A DNA stretch of 54,057 nucleotides from Synergistaceae bacterium (GTDB lineage Bacteria; Synergistota; Synergistia; Synergistales; Aminobacteriaceae): NCBI GenBank assembly GCA_018436785.1, contig JAHDKR010000096.1, positions 1 through 54,057 of the forward strand. Reading direction: 5' to 3'. Positions 1 through 8,726 of this stretch are shown here, one piece after another. The translations under genes and the position numbers were made by a program. Position 1 is the stretch's first letter; every line of letters begins with the position of its first letter. Under the pieces are notes generated by a model that searched no databases, was not told the DNA's origin, and saw only the letters and a program-made list of their open reading frames with translations.

Positions 1-13
1 AATGGGATTCACG

Positions 14-92
14 GGAAGGCCCCCTGTCTTGTAGTTTTGTTTGTGTCGCGACTACAATTTTACAAAACAGAGGCCTTCCTGTCATTTTTTTT
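14..92 (+). terminator. Long multi-part hairpin followed by a T8 run
   Basis: Three nested inverted repeats share one axis: GGAAGGCC (14-21) with GGCCTTCC (72-79), CTGT (24-27) with ACAG (67-70), and TTGTAGT (29-35) with ACTACAA (51-57). The stem is followed by eight T at 85-92. Read on the plus strand this looks like an intrinsic terminator of a gene left of the window. Its roughly 66-nt length and internal bulges are larger than usual, so a structured RNA is a minor alternative. I see no gene in 93-167. Confidence 0.55.
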
Positions 93-167
93 CAGTCATG
101 ACAACGGTTTTCGGTTTTCAAGGTCCTGCGAAAGTTGAGTTATATTTCGGTACCCGGCAGGAAAAGT

Positions 168-1235
168 CTATTCGTACCGGCGAGCCTCTTCCGAGGCGTT
201 CAGGACGCGAATCGCCCCTTCGACGAGGGCCTGCATCTCGTCCTCTCCGGGGTAAATCTTCACCGGGGCGATAAAGGCGACCCGGTCGCTTATGAGCTTG
301 GTGAATCGCTCGTTGTACGCAAGCCCTCCCGTAAGAATGATGGCGTCCACTGCTCCGGAGAGCGAAGCGGCGCACGCGCCGATCTCTTTCGCAATCCTGT
401 AGGCAAGCGCCTCGAAAAGGAGACGCGCATTGTCGTCCCCGTCGTCCATCCGGCGAATCACCTCACGGAGATCGTTCGTCCCCAGGTGCGCGACGAGGCC
501 GCCTTTCCCCGTGAGCATCTTCAGCAACTGCGGCAGTTCGTACTTGCCGCTGAACGCCAGCTTGACCAGCCCGCCGACGGGGAGACTCCCGGCCCGCTCC
601 GGAGAGAAGGGGCCGTCGCCGTCGAGCGCGTTGTTCACGTCGATCACGCGCCCCTTTTCATGGGCGCCCACGGAAATGCCACCGCCCATGTGCGCCACGA
701 CGAGGTTGCACTCCGCGTACGGTTTTTGCAGCTCCGCGGCGGCTCTTCTGGCCACGGCCTTCTGGTTGAGCGCGTGGAAGATGGAGCGGCGCTCGATCTC
801 CGGAAGTCCGGAGTAGCGTGCAAGCGGACACATTTCGTCCACGACGACCGGGTCGACGATGTACGCCTTCCCGCATCCGCCCTCGTCGGCCAGACGAACA
901 GCCAGCGGAGCGCCCAGGTTGCTCGCGTGCGCGCCCCACGAACAGGCGCGCAGGTCTTCGAGCATCTCATCGCTCACTTCGTACGTGCCGCTCTCGATCG
1001 GCTTGAGAAGTCCTCCCCGCCCCACTACCGCGTCGAGGTCCGAGACCGTTGCGCCGTGCGCGGCAAGACACTTGCGGATCTCTTCAAGGCGGAATTCCTC
1101 CTGCTCCATGACGCCGGAGAAACGGCCGATCACGTCCGTATCGTAGCGCTGCGTTTCGCTCCAAAGTTCGGTATGGTCCTCGAAGAGAGCGACCTTGGTG
1201 CTGGTGGAGCCGGGATTGAGCGCGAGGATTTTCAT
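168..1235 (-). CDS. buk: Butyrate kinase (first copy)
   Basis: A 355-residue enzyme of the acetate/butyrate kinase (ASKHA) family, the normal length for Buk. It transfers phosphate between butyryl (or branched-chain acyl) phosphate and ADP, making ATP and the free acid in the cytoplasm. Visible motifs are the N-terminal NPGSTSTK phosphate loop (about 7-14), VGRGG (71-75), HMGGG (182-186), GPFSPERAG (208-216) and LTGGLAYNE (301-309). It is the last gene of the operon, 13 bp after a phosphate butyryltransferase that supplies its acyl-phosphate. A second copy opens the same operon. In amino-acid fermenters such kinases often act on isobutyrate, isovalerate or 2-methylbutyrate; the sequence does not say which acid is preferred here. 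Confidence 0.93.
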   Translation of the reverse strand: MKILALNPGSTSTKVALFEDHTELWSETQRYDTDVIGRFSGVMEQEEFRLEEIRKCLAAHGATVSDLDAVVGRGGLLKPIESGTYEVSDEMLEDLRACSWGAHASNLGAPLAVRLADEGGCGKAYIVDPVVVDEMCPLARYSGLPEIERRSIFHALNQKAVARRAAAELQKPYAECNLVVAHMGGGISVGAHEKGRVIDVNNALDGDGPFSPERAGSLPVGGLVKLAFSGKYELPQLLKMLTGKGGLVAHLGTNDLREVIRRMDDGDDNARLLFEALAYRIAKEIGACAASLSGAVDAIILTGGLAYNERFTKLISDRVAFIAPVKIYPGEDEMQALVEGAIRVLNASEEARRYE

Positions 1236-1248
1236 AACGACGAACGCT

Positions 1249-2178
1249 CTACTTATTAAAGTCGGAGAGCGTGACCGCCGCGGCGATGGAGAGCAGCTTC
1301 GCCCTTGTCGAGTCGGCGCGGCTGGTGAGGACGATGGGGGCGGAGGCGCCGAGGATGAGTCCGGCCGTCTCGTTCTTCGAGAAGTAGACGATCCCCTTCG
1401 CGAGCATGTTCCCCGCGTCGATGTTCGGGACGATGAAGATGTCGGCCTTTCCGGCGACGGGGGAGACGATCCCCTTCGTCTTGGCGGACTCCTCGCTCAC
1501 GGCGTTGTCGAGCGCGAACGGGCCGTCGACGATGCAGTTCTTGATCTGGCCGCGGCGGTTCATCTGCGTGAGCGCAGCGGCGTCAAGGGTCGCGGGCATG
1601 TCGGGGTTCACCACTTCGACGGCGGCGAGGACGGCGACCTTGGGTTCGGCAACGCCGAACGCGCGGGCGAGCCCGACGGTGTTCTGCGTGATATCGGCCT
1701 TCGCGGCGAGGTCGGGGTACATGTTGAAGGCGGCGTCGGCGATGAAGAAGATGCGGTCGTACCCTTCGACGCTGTGGAAGTAGCAGTGGGAGATAGTGTT
1801 CTTCCCTTTGCGGAGCCCGACTTCCTTGTTGAGCATCGCGCGGAGGAAGTTGTTCGTGTGGATCTGGCCCTTCATGTAGATGTCGGCCTTCTTGGAAGAG
1901 ACCTGGGAGACGGCGGAGATCCCCATCGAGGGCTCGTCGCGCTCGTCGATGACCTCGTAGTTGGCGAGGTCGACTCCTGCCTGCTCCGCTGCGGCCTTCA
2001 TCTTGTCGCCGTTGCCCACGAGGATCGCCTCGGCGAATCCGGCTTTGCGCGCCTCTTCGATGGCGGTCAGCAGACCGGCTTCCTCGGCCATGGCGACCGA
2101 GAGCTTCTTCGGCCCCTTCTCGGCGCCGATCTTCTTTGCGTAGTCCAAAAGCTGGGAAAGCGAGCGAATCTGTTCCAT
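1249..2178 (-). CDS. ptb: Phosphate butyryltransferase (first copy)
   Basis: A 309-residue protein of the phosphate acetyl/butyryltransferase family, converting acyl-CoA plus phosphate to acyl-phosphate for the adjacent kinase. Family features are YMKGQIHT (101-108), the NPDMPATLDAAAL segment (about 191-203), DGPFALDNA (218-226) and IVLTSRADS (282-290). The frame stays open for another 106 codons upstream, but I chose the ATG at 2178 because GGAGGAG lies just before it and homology begins there. It lies 35 bp downstream of the second ptb and is closely similar to it over the C-terminal half, pointing to gene duplication. Confidence 0.92.
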   Translation of the reverse strand: MEQIRSLSQLLDYAKKIGAEKGPKKLSVAMAEEAGLLTAIEEARKAGFAEAILVGNGDKMKAAAEQAGVDLANYEVIDERDEPSMGISAVSQVSSKKADIYMKGQIHTNNFLRAMLNKEVGLRKGKNTISHCYFHSVEGYDRIFFIADAAFNMYPDLAAKADITQNTVGLARAFGVAEPKVAVLAAVEVVNPDMPATLDAAALTQMNRRGQIKNCIVDGPFALDNAVSEESAKTKGIVSPVAGKADIFIVPNIDAGNMLAKGIVYFSKNETAGLILGASAPIVLTSRADSTRAKLLSIAAAVTLSDFNK

Positions 2179-2213
2179 AACAAAAACTCCTCCTCTGAAT
2201 GAAATATTCTTTT

Positions 2214-3122
2214 TTAGCTCCGGGCGACGACTGCGCCCAGGGCGATTGAAAGCAGCTTGGTCTCCATGCTGTCGAAGCGGCTGGTGAGGACGATGGGCTT
2301 GCGCGCGCCGAGGATGACGCCCGCCCCCTTGCCGCCCGTCATATACAGCAGCACCTTGCCGACGAAGTTGCCCGATTCGATGTCGGGAACCAGCAGCATG
2401 TCGGCGTTGCCGGCCACGGGCGAGGAGATACCCTTGATGCGCGCGGACTCCTCGCTGACAGCGTTGTCCAGCGCAAAGGGACCGTCGACCAGGCACCCCT
2501 TGATCTGCCCTCGTTCGTTCATCTTGGCAAGCGCGGCGGCTTCAAGCGTTGCGGGCATGTCGGGGTTCACCACCTCGACGGCGGCGAGCGCGGCGATCTT
2601 CGGCTGCGGGACGCCAATCCTGTGGTAGCAGGCAACCGCGTTCTCGACGATCTTTACCTTCGCGTTCAGGTCGGGGTAGGTGTTCATGCCGCCGTCGGAG
2701 ATGCCGATCACCCGGCCTCCGAGCGTGGGCACTTCGAAGAGGAAGAGATGCGAGAGCAGCGAACCGGTCCGTAGCCCCCACTCCTTGTCGAGCACCGCCT
2801 TCAGCAGGGACGACGTCTTCACGAGCCCCTTCATCAGCAGGTCGGCCTCCCCGGAGGAGACCATCTTGACGCTCCGCTCCACCGCTGTGTCGTCGTTTTT
2901 CTCGTCGACGATTGCGATATCCGAGAGATCGTAGCCGTCTCGCCCCGCGAGGGTGCGTATCTTCCCCTCGTCGCCGATGAGGATCGTCTTGACGATCCCT
3001 TCGCGCTGCGCCCTGCACGCCGCGCCCAACGCGTCGTCCCCGTAGGGACAGGCGAGCGCAAGCGTCATGGAGCGCCCTTTTTTACTCTCCGCAAGAAGAA
3101 AATCGATACCGTGCATGGTCAT
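2214..3122 (-). CDS. ptb: Phosphate butyryltransferase (second copy)
   Basis: 302 residues, paralogous to the downstream gene, with LMKGLVKT (96-103), DGPFALDNA (213-221) and IVLTSRFDS (277-285). It should make acyl-phosphate from a short-chain acyl-CoA. The start at 3122 is set by an AGGAGG nine bases upstream and an ATGA overlap with the stop of the kinase gene before it, so the two are translationally coupled. Differences from the first copy in the 110-150 region could reflect another acyl-CoA preference; this is inference. Confidence 0.92.
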   Translation of the reverse strand: MTMHGIDFLLAESKKGRSMTLALACPYGDDALGAACRAQREGIVKTILIGDEGKIRTLAGRDGYDLSDIAIVDEKNDDTAVERSVKMVSSGEADLLMKGLVKTSSLLKAVLDKEWGLRTGSLLSHLFLFEVPTLGGRVIGISDGGMNTYPDLNAKVKIVENAVACYHRIGVPQPKIAALAAVEVVNPDMPATLEAAALAKMNERGQIKGCLVDGPFALDNAVSEESARIKGISSPVAGNADMLLVPDIESGNFVGKVLLYMTGGKGAGVILGARKPIVLTSRFDSMETKLLSIALGAVVARS

Positions 3123-4213
3123 GAACGATCGCCTCCTGAGATGTACTCGGAATATACTTTCTGCAGCTCCTCGCCCTGGAGGACTCTGAACGCCCCTTCC
3201 GCGAGCGCGGGCATCTCGTCCTCGCCCGGATAGATAAGCACGGGGGCGATCCACTGGACGCGCTTCTGTACGAGCGCGACGAAATCGTTGTCGTACGCCA
3301 CGCCGCCGGTGATGAGAATGGCGTCGGCCTTTCCGGAGAGCGCGGCGGCCATCGCGCCGATCTCGCGGGCAACCGAGTACGCCATGGCCTCGTATGCGCG
3401 CCTCGCGGCCTCGTCTCCTTCGGCGATCAGCGCCTTCACCTCGCGCACGTCGCTCGTGCCGGTGTAGGCGGCAAGGCCGCCCTTCCCGACGACTTTGCGG
3501 AGAACCTCCTTCTCCGTAAGGCCGCTCTCGAAGCAGAATCGGAGCAGGTCCCCGGCAGGCAGGCCTCCGGCTCTCTCGGGGGAGAACGGGCCGAAGTCGT
3601 TGGCGTTGTTCAGGTCGGTCATCCGACCCTTTTCGTGGGCGCAGACGGTAATGCCGCCGCCGATATGAGCGACGATAAAGTTCTTTGAATCCCATGGCTC
3701 GCTGAGATCCCTGGCGGCACGGCGCACGGTGGCCTTCACGTTGAGCGCGTGCCCCAGCGAGAGTTTTGGAAGCTCGGGAAGTCCGGTGACCTTCGCTGCG
3801 GGGTTCATCTCGTCGACGGCGACCGGATCGACAATAAACGCCGGGATATTCCTCGGCCTGCAGATCGCGTCGGCGAGGATGCCGCCGAGGTTCGAGGCGT
3901 GCTCCCACGGCTTCCCCATCCGGAGACGCTTCAGGAGGACATCGTCCACGGCGTACGTGCCGCCGGGAATCGGTTCGACAAGACCGCCGCGCCCTGCAAC
4001 CGCGGAGAGGTCATCGAAGGAACACCCTTTCGACGCTACCGCCTCGGCGATGGTATCCAGGCGAAACTGAAACTGCTCCGCTACTGACGGGAAGACGCCC
4101 AACGCCTCGGGATCATGCCGGACCGTCTCTCTCCATATCTCCCGCCCGTCGGTGAACCAGGCTATTTTCGTGCTTGTGGAGCCGGGATTGATTGCAAGAA
4201 CATGCAACGACAT
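3119..4213 (-). CDS. buk: Butyrate kinase (second copy), first gene of the operon
   Basis: A 364-residue butyrate kinase with NPGSTSTK (9-16), AGRGG (73-77), HIGGG (183-187), FGPFSPERAG (207-216) and ITGGVAYDN (301-309). The frame runs ten codons further upstream, but the ATG at 4213 has GGGGAGG before it and matches the family start. It is the promoter-proximal gene of buk-ptb-ptb-buk. The role is ATP formation from acyl-phosphate. The two kinases are clearly diverged paralogues rather than a recent copy, for example VGRGGLLKP in one and AGRGGLVEP in the other. Confidence 0.93.
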   Translation of the reverse strand: MSLHVLAINPGSTSTKIAWFTDGREIWRETVRHDPEALGVFPSVAEQFQFRLDTIAEAVASKGCSFDDLSAVAGRGGLVEPIPGGTYAVDDVLLKRLRMGKPWEHASNLGGILADAICRPRNIPAFIVDPVAVDEMNPAAKVTGLPELPKLSLGHALNVKATVRRAARDLSEPWDSKNFIVAHIGGGITVCAHEKGRMTDLNNANDFGPFSPERAGGLPAGDLLRFCFESGLTEKEVLRKVVGKGGLAAYTGTSDVREVKALIAEGDEAARRAYEAMAYSVAREIGAMAAALSGKADAILITGGVAYDNDFVALVQKRVQWIAPVLIYPGEDEMPALAEGAFRVLQGEELQKVYSEYISGGDRS

Positions 4214-4289
4214 ACAGACCCTCCCCTTCGGAACCGCGATCATCTCTTCTGTCCTCTGTTTTCAGATTCAAAAGCTATTAACAGAACTC

Positions 4290-4318
4290 ATTATACAGTA
4301 TATTGTTCTCCCGGACAA
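4290..4318 (-). promoter_or_regulatory. Sigma-70-type promoter of the buk-ptb operon
   Basis: On the minus strand there is a -35 TTGTCC (complement of 4313-4318), a 17-base spacer and a perfect -10 TATAAT (complement of 4290-4295). It lies about 75 bases upstream of the second butyrate kinase start, which is the first gene transcribed. Confidence 0.75.
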
Positions 4319-4322
4319 AGGC

Positions 4323-6980
4323 TCACGGGAGGGCGACTTTGTAACTTTTGTCGTCGAAAACGAAGCCCTCCCGGATCACCGCAAGACACAGCTCCACCAC
4401 CAAGGGGTCGAACCACGTTCCGCTGTGCGTGCGGATCTCCTCCAGGGCTCTCTCGATCCCCAGTCCAGGACGGTACGGCCTGTGGGAGGTCATCGCCTCC
4501 ACCACGTCCGCCACGGCGATGAAACGCGCTTCGGTGCGAATCTCCGCCCCTTTGAGGCCGTGCGGGTACCCCGAGCCGTCGAGGCGTTCATGGTGCTGGA
4601 CCACGATATCGGCGAGCGGCCACGGAAACTCCGTCGAAGAGAGAATCTCCCATCCGTGCAGCGCGTGGTTCTTGATGATCTCGAACTCCACCGTGTTCAA
4701 CCGCCCTGGTTTTGAGAGGATGGACGACGGAATCACGATCTTGCCCAGGTCGTGGACAAGACCGGCGTAATACACCCGTTCCAGAAAGGCCTCGTCGTAC
4801 CCTCCCCGCTCCGCCATCGCCCGGGCAAGGCGCGCCACCTCGAACTGGTGCCCCACGGTGTACGGATCCTTCATGGCGAGCGTCCGCCCGAGAATCTCGA
4901 CGATTCCGCGCGAAGTACCGTCGAGGATGCGCGCGCGCTCCGACGTCATGCTCCGCCGCTTCTGCTGCAGCAGGACTCCGCCTACAAGGTCGCAGAACAT
5001 TCCCAGGAACGATTCGTGGGAGGAAAGAAGAGGGCTCTCCGGAAGCTGAAGCCCGAGCCAGCCGCTCACCATCCGTTCGGAGTAGACCGGGAGTATCAAA
5101 AGAGGGGCTCCGAAGAGCCGCTTCAGCTCCCAAAGGCGATCCACCTCGCAGAGCGGCGCGGGCAGGCGGTCGTCCAGCAGCAGGCGCCCCTTCTCCCAGA
5201 GAAACTGCGTGATCGTGCGAAGGTCGGATTCAGGGAAGACTTCGGAGATATGCGGCGAAGCGCTCCATACCGCCCGCCCTTCCGAGAAGAGCAGCTCGCG
5301 GACAATCTCGCCCGGCGTGGAGAATTCGATAAGAAATCCTTCCTTCGCTCCCGTAAACGAAGCCATCTCTTCAAGCGACGGGGGAATGCCTATAAGTCCG
5401 CTCTCTTTCAGGAGGCGCGCGGAAATGGAGGAGATTGCGGCCTCGGAGAGAAGACGCCGGTTCATTTCCTCTTCATTGCGGCGCCGCTCCGAGATGTCGC
5501 TGTAAATACCGTAACCCAGCGCGCAGCCCTCGGGCACGGGGAAGAGCACCCCCTGAATACCCACATGAATAGTGTTTCCGTCCTTCTTTCTTCGCACTCC
5601 TTCGGAATAGACCGCCTCGCCGTTCAGGACCTTCCGGGAGATCTCCGCCGCTTCCTCTTCCGCATCCGTCCCCTTTGCGACCAGGCTGTCGATATCTCGT
5701 CCGATCGCCTCGCTATATTCGTAACCGAAGACCTCGCAGAATTTCTCGTTTACATTCAGGACTGTGTTGTCGTCTCCGAAGACAACGTATGCGTCCGGAG
5801 CGTTCCTGAAGAGCCCCTCCCACATGGATTTCCGGAGCGCGATCTCTTTTGCCGCTCTCTTCCGCCTGCGTTCGTTGGCCAGCAGCAGCGCGACATACCC
5901 TATGGACGCGAGTACAACGACAGCGTTGATGATGATGATTTTCCAGCTCCCCGAAGAAATACGCTCCGGCTCGTTGAGCACCACCGAACTCTGCCCCAGA
6001 TCACTTCGCGAGAGCCGGAAGCGCTTCAGCTCTCCGAAGTCGAACATCGGCACGTACTCCGTATCGGTTTCAGCGGGGATAGCCGAGGGGGGGACGCCCG
6101 CGAGCACGCGAAGCGCAATCTCCGCGGCCTTTTCTCCGTGACGGCGGGCCTGCAGAACGCTGCCGCCGAATGCTCCAGCCTCGGGCATCATGCTCCAGAG
6201 TCCGAAGAGCGGAAAAACGCACGCGTCTTTTACGAGAGCGACGCTGCGGGAGGGAGAGATAAAATTACCTTGCTCATCCTGAAAGTACACCAGCATGAGC
6301 AGCACTGTCTCGGGGGGAAGCGCGGAGAGCGCATCCTGGAGCTCTTCCTCCGAGAATGCGAAGAGATCGTGGATTCGGACGCGATCCCCCAAAAACGCCA
6401 GTTCGCTCCGCGCCTGGCTGATCACCGTCATTCCCGTGGTGGAGAGATCGCTCACGAGCGCAAGAGCGCTGGTGCGGGGGAAAAGGCGAAGGGCAAGCTC
6501 GGCGGTACCCGAGATATCGACGTTCTCGAACAGACCGGTGATGTGCGGATAGGCCTCCGGTTCGTACAGCGAAGTGCTGTTCACGCCGCAGAAGATTACG
6601 GGAACATCCGGGAAAAGGCGCTTCCCCATCCTGCGAAGAAAAACGAGCGCGTCGTCGTCGGAACAGATGAGCAAGTCGAAGCTCCTGCCGGAGTATTTTC
6701 TCTCCATATACCCGGAAAAAGCCTTCAGAGCGTCCACTGAAAAACCTCTTTTGGTATCCATGTATTCGGTTAAAAACTCGACCTCGGAGCCGCTCGAAAG
6801 GAGCGTCTGCCGGATTCCGTCGGTGACTTCGGCAGTCCAGACGAAGTTGCTGTGATAGGAGTTGAGCAGCAGCACGCGATACCCTTCGTCCTGCGCACAC
6901 GCCTCTCCGCGGGGAAGGAAAAAAAGGAGCGCGATGAAAAAGAGCCTGTGGGCAAAGCATCGGAACACCGATTTCGACAT
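4323..6980 (-). CDS. Membrane sensor: periplasmic binding-like domain, PAS, GAF-like region, HD-GYP phosphodiesterase
   Basis: 885 residues. A signal/anchor segment (about 10-29) leads to an extracytoplasmic domain (about 33-320) resembling ABC-type substrate-binding domains of the PF04392 kind, a transmembrane helix (about 347-369), a PAS domain (about 385-498), a GAF-like region (about 510-670) and a C-terminal HD-GYP domain (about 690-865). HD-GYP hallmarks are intact: HDLGK (743-747), HH (796-797), GYP (804-806) and the DVVEAMTSHRPYR segment. Such domains hydrolyse cyclic di-GMP, so this is probably a phosphodiesterase controlled by an external ligand. The ATG at 6980 follows GGGAGAG. Its input domain resembles that of the hybrid kinase at 30407-34009. 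It is divergent from the aminotransferase gene. Confidence 0.85.
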   Translation of the reverse strand: MSKSVFRCFAHRLFFIALLFFLPRGEACAQDEGYRVLLLNSYHSNFVWTAEVTDGIRQTLLSSGSEVEFLTEYMDTKRGFSVDALKAFSGYMERKYSGRSFDLLICSDDDALVFLRRMGKRLFPDVPVIFCGVNSTSLYEPEAYPHITGLFENVDISGTAELALRLFPRTSALALVSDLSTTGMTVISQARSELAFLGDRVRIHDLFAFSEEELQDALSALPPETVLLMLVYFQDEQGNFISPSRSVALVKDACVFPLFGLWSMMPEAGAFGGSVLQARRHGEKAAEIALRVLAGVPPSAIPAETDTEYVPMFDFGELKRFRLSRSDLGQSSVVLNEPERISSGSWKIIIINAVVVLASIGYVALLLANERRRKRAAKEIALRKSMWEGLFRNAPDAYVVFGDDNTVLNVNEKFCEVFGYEYSEAIGRDIDSLVAKGTDAEEEAAEISRKVLNGEAVYSEGVRRKKDGNTIHVGIQGVLFPVPEGCALGYGIYSDISERRRNEEEMNRRLLSEAAISSISARLLKESGLIGIPPSLEEMASFTGAKEGFLIEFSTPGEIVRELLFSEGRAVWSASPHISEVFPESDLRTITQFLWEKGRLLLDDRLPAPLCEVDRLWELKRLFGAPLLILPVYSERMVSGWLGLQLPESPLLSSHESFLGMFCDLVGGVLLQQKRRSMTSERARILDGTSRGIVEILGRTLAMKDPYTVGHQFEVARLARAMAERGGYDEAFLERVYYAGLVHDLGKIVIPSSILSKPGRLNTVEFEIIKNHALHGWEILSSTEFPWPLADIVVQHHERLDGSGYPHGLKGAEIRTEARFIAVADVVEAMTSHRPYRPGLGIERALEEIRTHSGTWFDPLVVELCLAVIREGFVFDDKSYKVALP

Positions 6981-7084
6981 AACCGCTCTCCCTTCAAATC
7001 TTTCGTCGAAAAACCCCGTGCATTTTCTCTATGATACCCTTATACTGCAAAGGTTCCAAGACCGAAATTTCGAGGTGATTTTCA

Positions 7085-7909
7085 ATGTCCCTGTGCTATA
7101 TGAACGGAACGTTCCTGCCGAAGGAGAAGGCGATGCTTCCGGTATCCGATTACATCATTCTCCGCGGTGTCGGCGTCTTTGAATCAATCAGCACCTTCCG
7201 GAAGCGTCCGCTGATGCTGACTCCCCATCTCGAGCGCCTCGCGCGTTCCGCGGAGAGCGCGTCGATAACGCTCCCGCTTCCGATCGAAGAGATAAAAGCA
7301 GTCGTCCAGGAAGGACTCTCCAGGATGCCTGAGGACTGCCTGATCCGCCCATACATTACCGGCGGCGACGTCTTCATTTCCGGAGCTTTCCCCGCATCCA
7401 GGCTCTTCATCCTCTTCGAGAAAGTCCAAAAGCCCGCGCCCGAGGTCTACTCCAACGGGGTGCTCCTCCTCCCTGTCGACGGCGGCCGGCACATTCCGGG
7501 GGTGAAGAGCATCGACTACATGTTCTCCTACTCGGGGTACGCCAAACGCGGCGACGCCTACGAGATACTCTACTGCCCCGACGGCGAGATCACGGAGGCG
7601 GCGCACAGTTCGTTCTTTCTGTACACAGGAGGAACACTCGTTACTGCGCCCCTCTCTCGGGTACTCAAGGGGACCATGCGGGATATCATACTCCAGCTCG
7701 CCTCGGAAAAGGGGATGAAGATCGAGGAGCGGTGCCCTCTCCTTTCGGAGCTTGCCGCCGCGGAAGAGGCGTTCATCACCGGCTCGGTGAAGGAGGTCGT
7801 TCCCGTGGTGAAGATAGGCGATCAGGTTATCGGCTCAGGAGAGCCAGGCCCTGTGACAAAGATGCTTCACTACACGATGCTTGAGGAGATCGTCCGCTGG
7901 CTGGAGTAA
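7085..7909 (+). CDS. Class IV PLP-dependent aminotransferase
   Basis: 274 residues of the branched-chain/D-amino-acid aminotransferase and aminodeoxychorismate lyase fold. The probable PLP-binding lysine is Lys141 in GVKSIDY. The cofactor-contact segment GEITEAAHSSFFLY is at 167-180, where the family's usual Ser-Asn is Ser-Ser, and KGTMRD is near 195-200. The start has GAGGTG seven bases upstream. In an organism with two acyl-kinase pairs, a branched-chain amino acid aminotransferase feeding 2-oxoacid oxidation would fit, but the motifs do not separate that from D-alanine aminotransferase or aminodeoxychorismate lyase. A HAD hydrolase follows after 44 bp, probably in the same transcript. Confidence 0.82.
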   Translation: MSLCYMNGTFLPKEKAMLPVSDYIILRGVGVFESISTFRKRPLMLTPHLERLARSAESASITLPLPIEEIKAVVQEGLSRMPEDCLIRPYITGGDVFISGAFPASRLFILFEKVQKPAPEVYSNGVLLLPVDGGRHIPGVKSIDYMFSYSGYAKRGDAYEILYCPDGEITEAAHSSFFLYTGGTLVTAPLSRVLKGTMRDIILQLASEKGMKIEERCPLLSELAAAEEAFITGSVKEVVPVVKIGDQVIGSGEPGPVTKMLHYTMLEEIVRWLE

Positions 7910-7953
7910 CACTTCCGGCGCAGCAGGAACAACGAGGAGGCTGAACAAGAGCG

Positions 7954-8661
7954 ATGAAAAACGCGGAGAGCCGCAGCATCGGCGTCGTCTTCGACTTCAA
8001 CGGCACGCTCTTCTGGGATACGGAGTACCAGGAGCGCTCATGGGACACGTACCTTGCCAAGTACGGCGTCGAACTCACCAAAGAGGAGAAGCTGACCCGT
8101 ATTCACGGCAGAAACGGGAAGGATTCCTTCGAGTATATCTTCAAAAGAGAACTCGGCAGGGAGGAAGTCGCCCGCCTCATAGAAGAGAAGGAAGAGTACT
8201 ACCGCGAGGAGTGTGAACAGCAGGATGTCGCGCTGGCGCCCGGAGCCGTGACGCTCATCGAGAAACTGCTGGAGCGCGGCGTCTCCATCGCGATCGCCAC
8301 GGCGGCGGGGAAGACCAACGTGGAGTACTTCATCCGCAAGTTCGACCTGCTCGCCTACTTCGCCCGCGAGCGCATCGTCTACAACGACGGAACGATAGCC
8401 GGAAAGCCCGCTCCCGATCTTTTTCTGGAGGCGATGCGACGCCTGGGAACAGAGGACAGGAACACGACGGTCTTCGAGGATTCCTACGCGGGAATTCAGG
8501 CGGCGGAAAACGCGCATGCCGGGAACATCATCATCGTGAACTCCAACAACGAGTCCTACCCCTTTGCCTATAAGACAATCCGGCATTTCGACGAGGTCGA
8601 CCGGGAAACCGACCTGACGCCGCCCTTTCGGCGCGCCGCCTCCGGTGAACTGCGCGGGTGA
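7954..8661 (+). CDS. HAD-superfamily hydrolase with altered nucleophile motif
   Basis: 235 residues with a HAD subfamily I layout like beta-phosphoglucomutases and phosphoglycolate phosphatases. Motif I is DFNGT at 14-18, so the second acidic residue of the usual DxDxT is Asn16. Motif II is around ATAAG (near 111-115), motif III is the Lys of GKPAPD (near 143) and motif IV is FEDSYAGIQAA (near 170). The nucleophile Asp14 is kept. Loss of the second Asp, the usual general acid/base, makes normal phosphatase activity uncertain. The substrate is unknown. It is probably co-transcribed with the aminotransferase. Confidence 0.8.
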   Translation: MKNAESRSIGVVFDFNGTLFWDTEYQERSWDTYLAKYGVELTKEEKLTRIHGRNGKDSFEYIFKRELGREEVARLIEEKEEYYREECEQQDVALAPGAVTLIEKLLERGVSIAIATAAGKTNVEYFIRKFDLLAYFARERIVYNDGTIAGKPAPDLFLEAMRRLGTEDRNTTVFEDSYAGIQAAENAHAGNIIIVNSNNESYPFAYKTIRHFDEVDRETDLTPPFRRAASGELRG

Positions 8662-8726
8662 AAACAAAAGAGGCGGGAGAGCGCTTCATTAAAAAATCAT
8701 ACCTGTAAAAAGAGGTGTTCTGTACT

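Noticed and set aside
2179..2496. A 106-codon N-terminal extension of the first ptb gene
   Set aside because: The extension runs through the neighbouring ptb in another frame. The ATG at 2178 has GGAGGAG just before it and matches the family start.
4752..6740. A plus-strand open frame of 662 codons opposite the HD-GYP sensor
   Set aside because: No ribosome binding site or recognisable domain; the opposite strand has complete PAS and HD-GYP motifs in the correct order.
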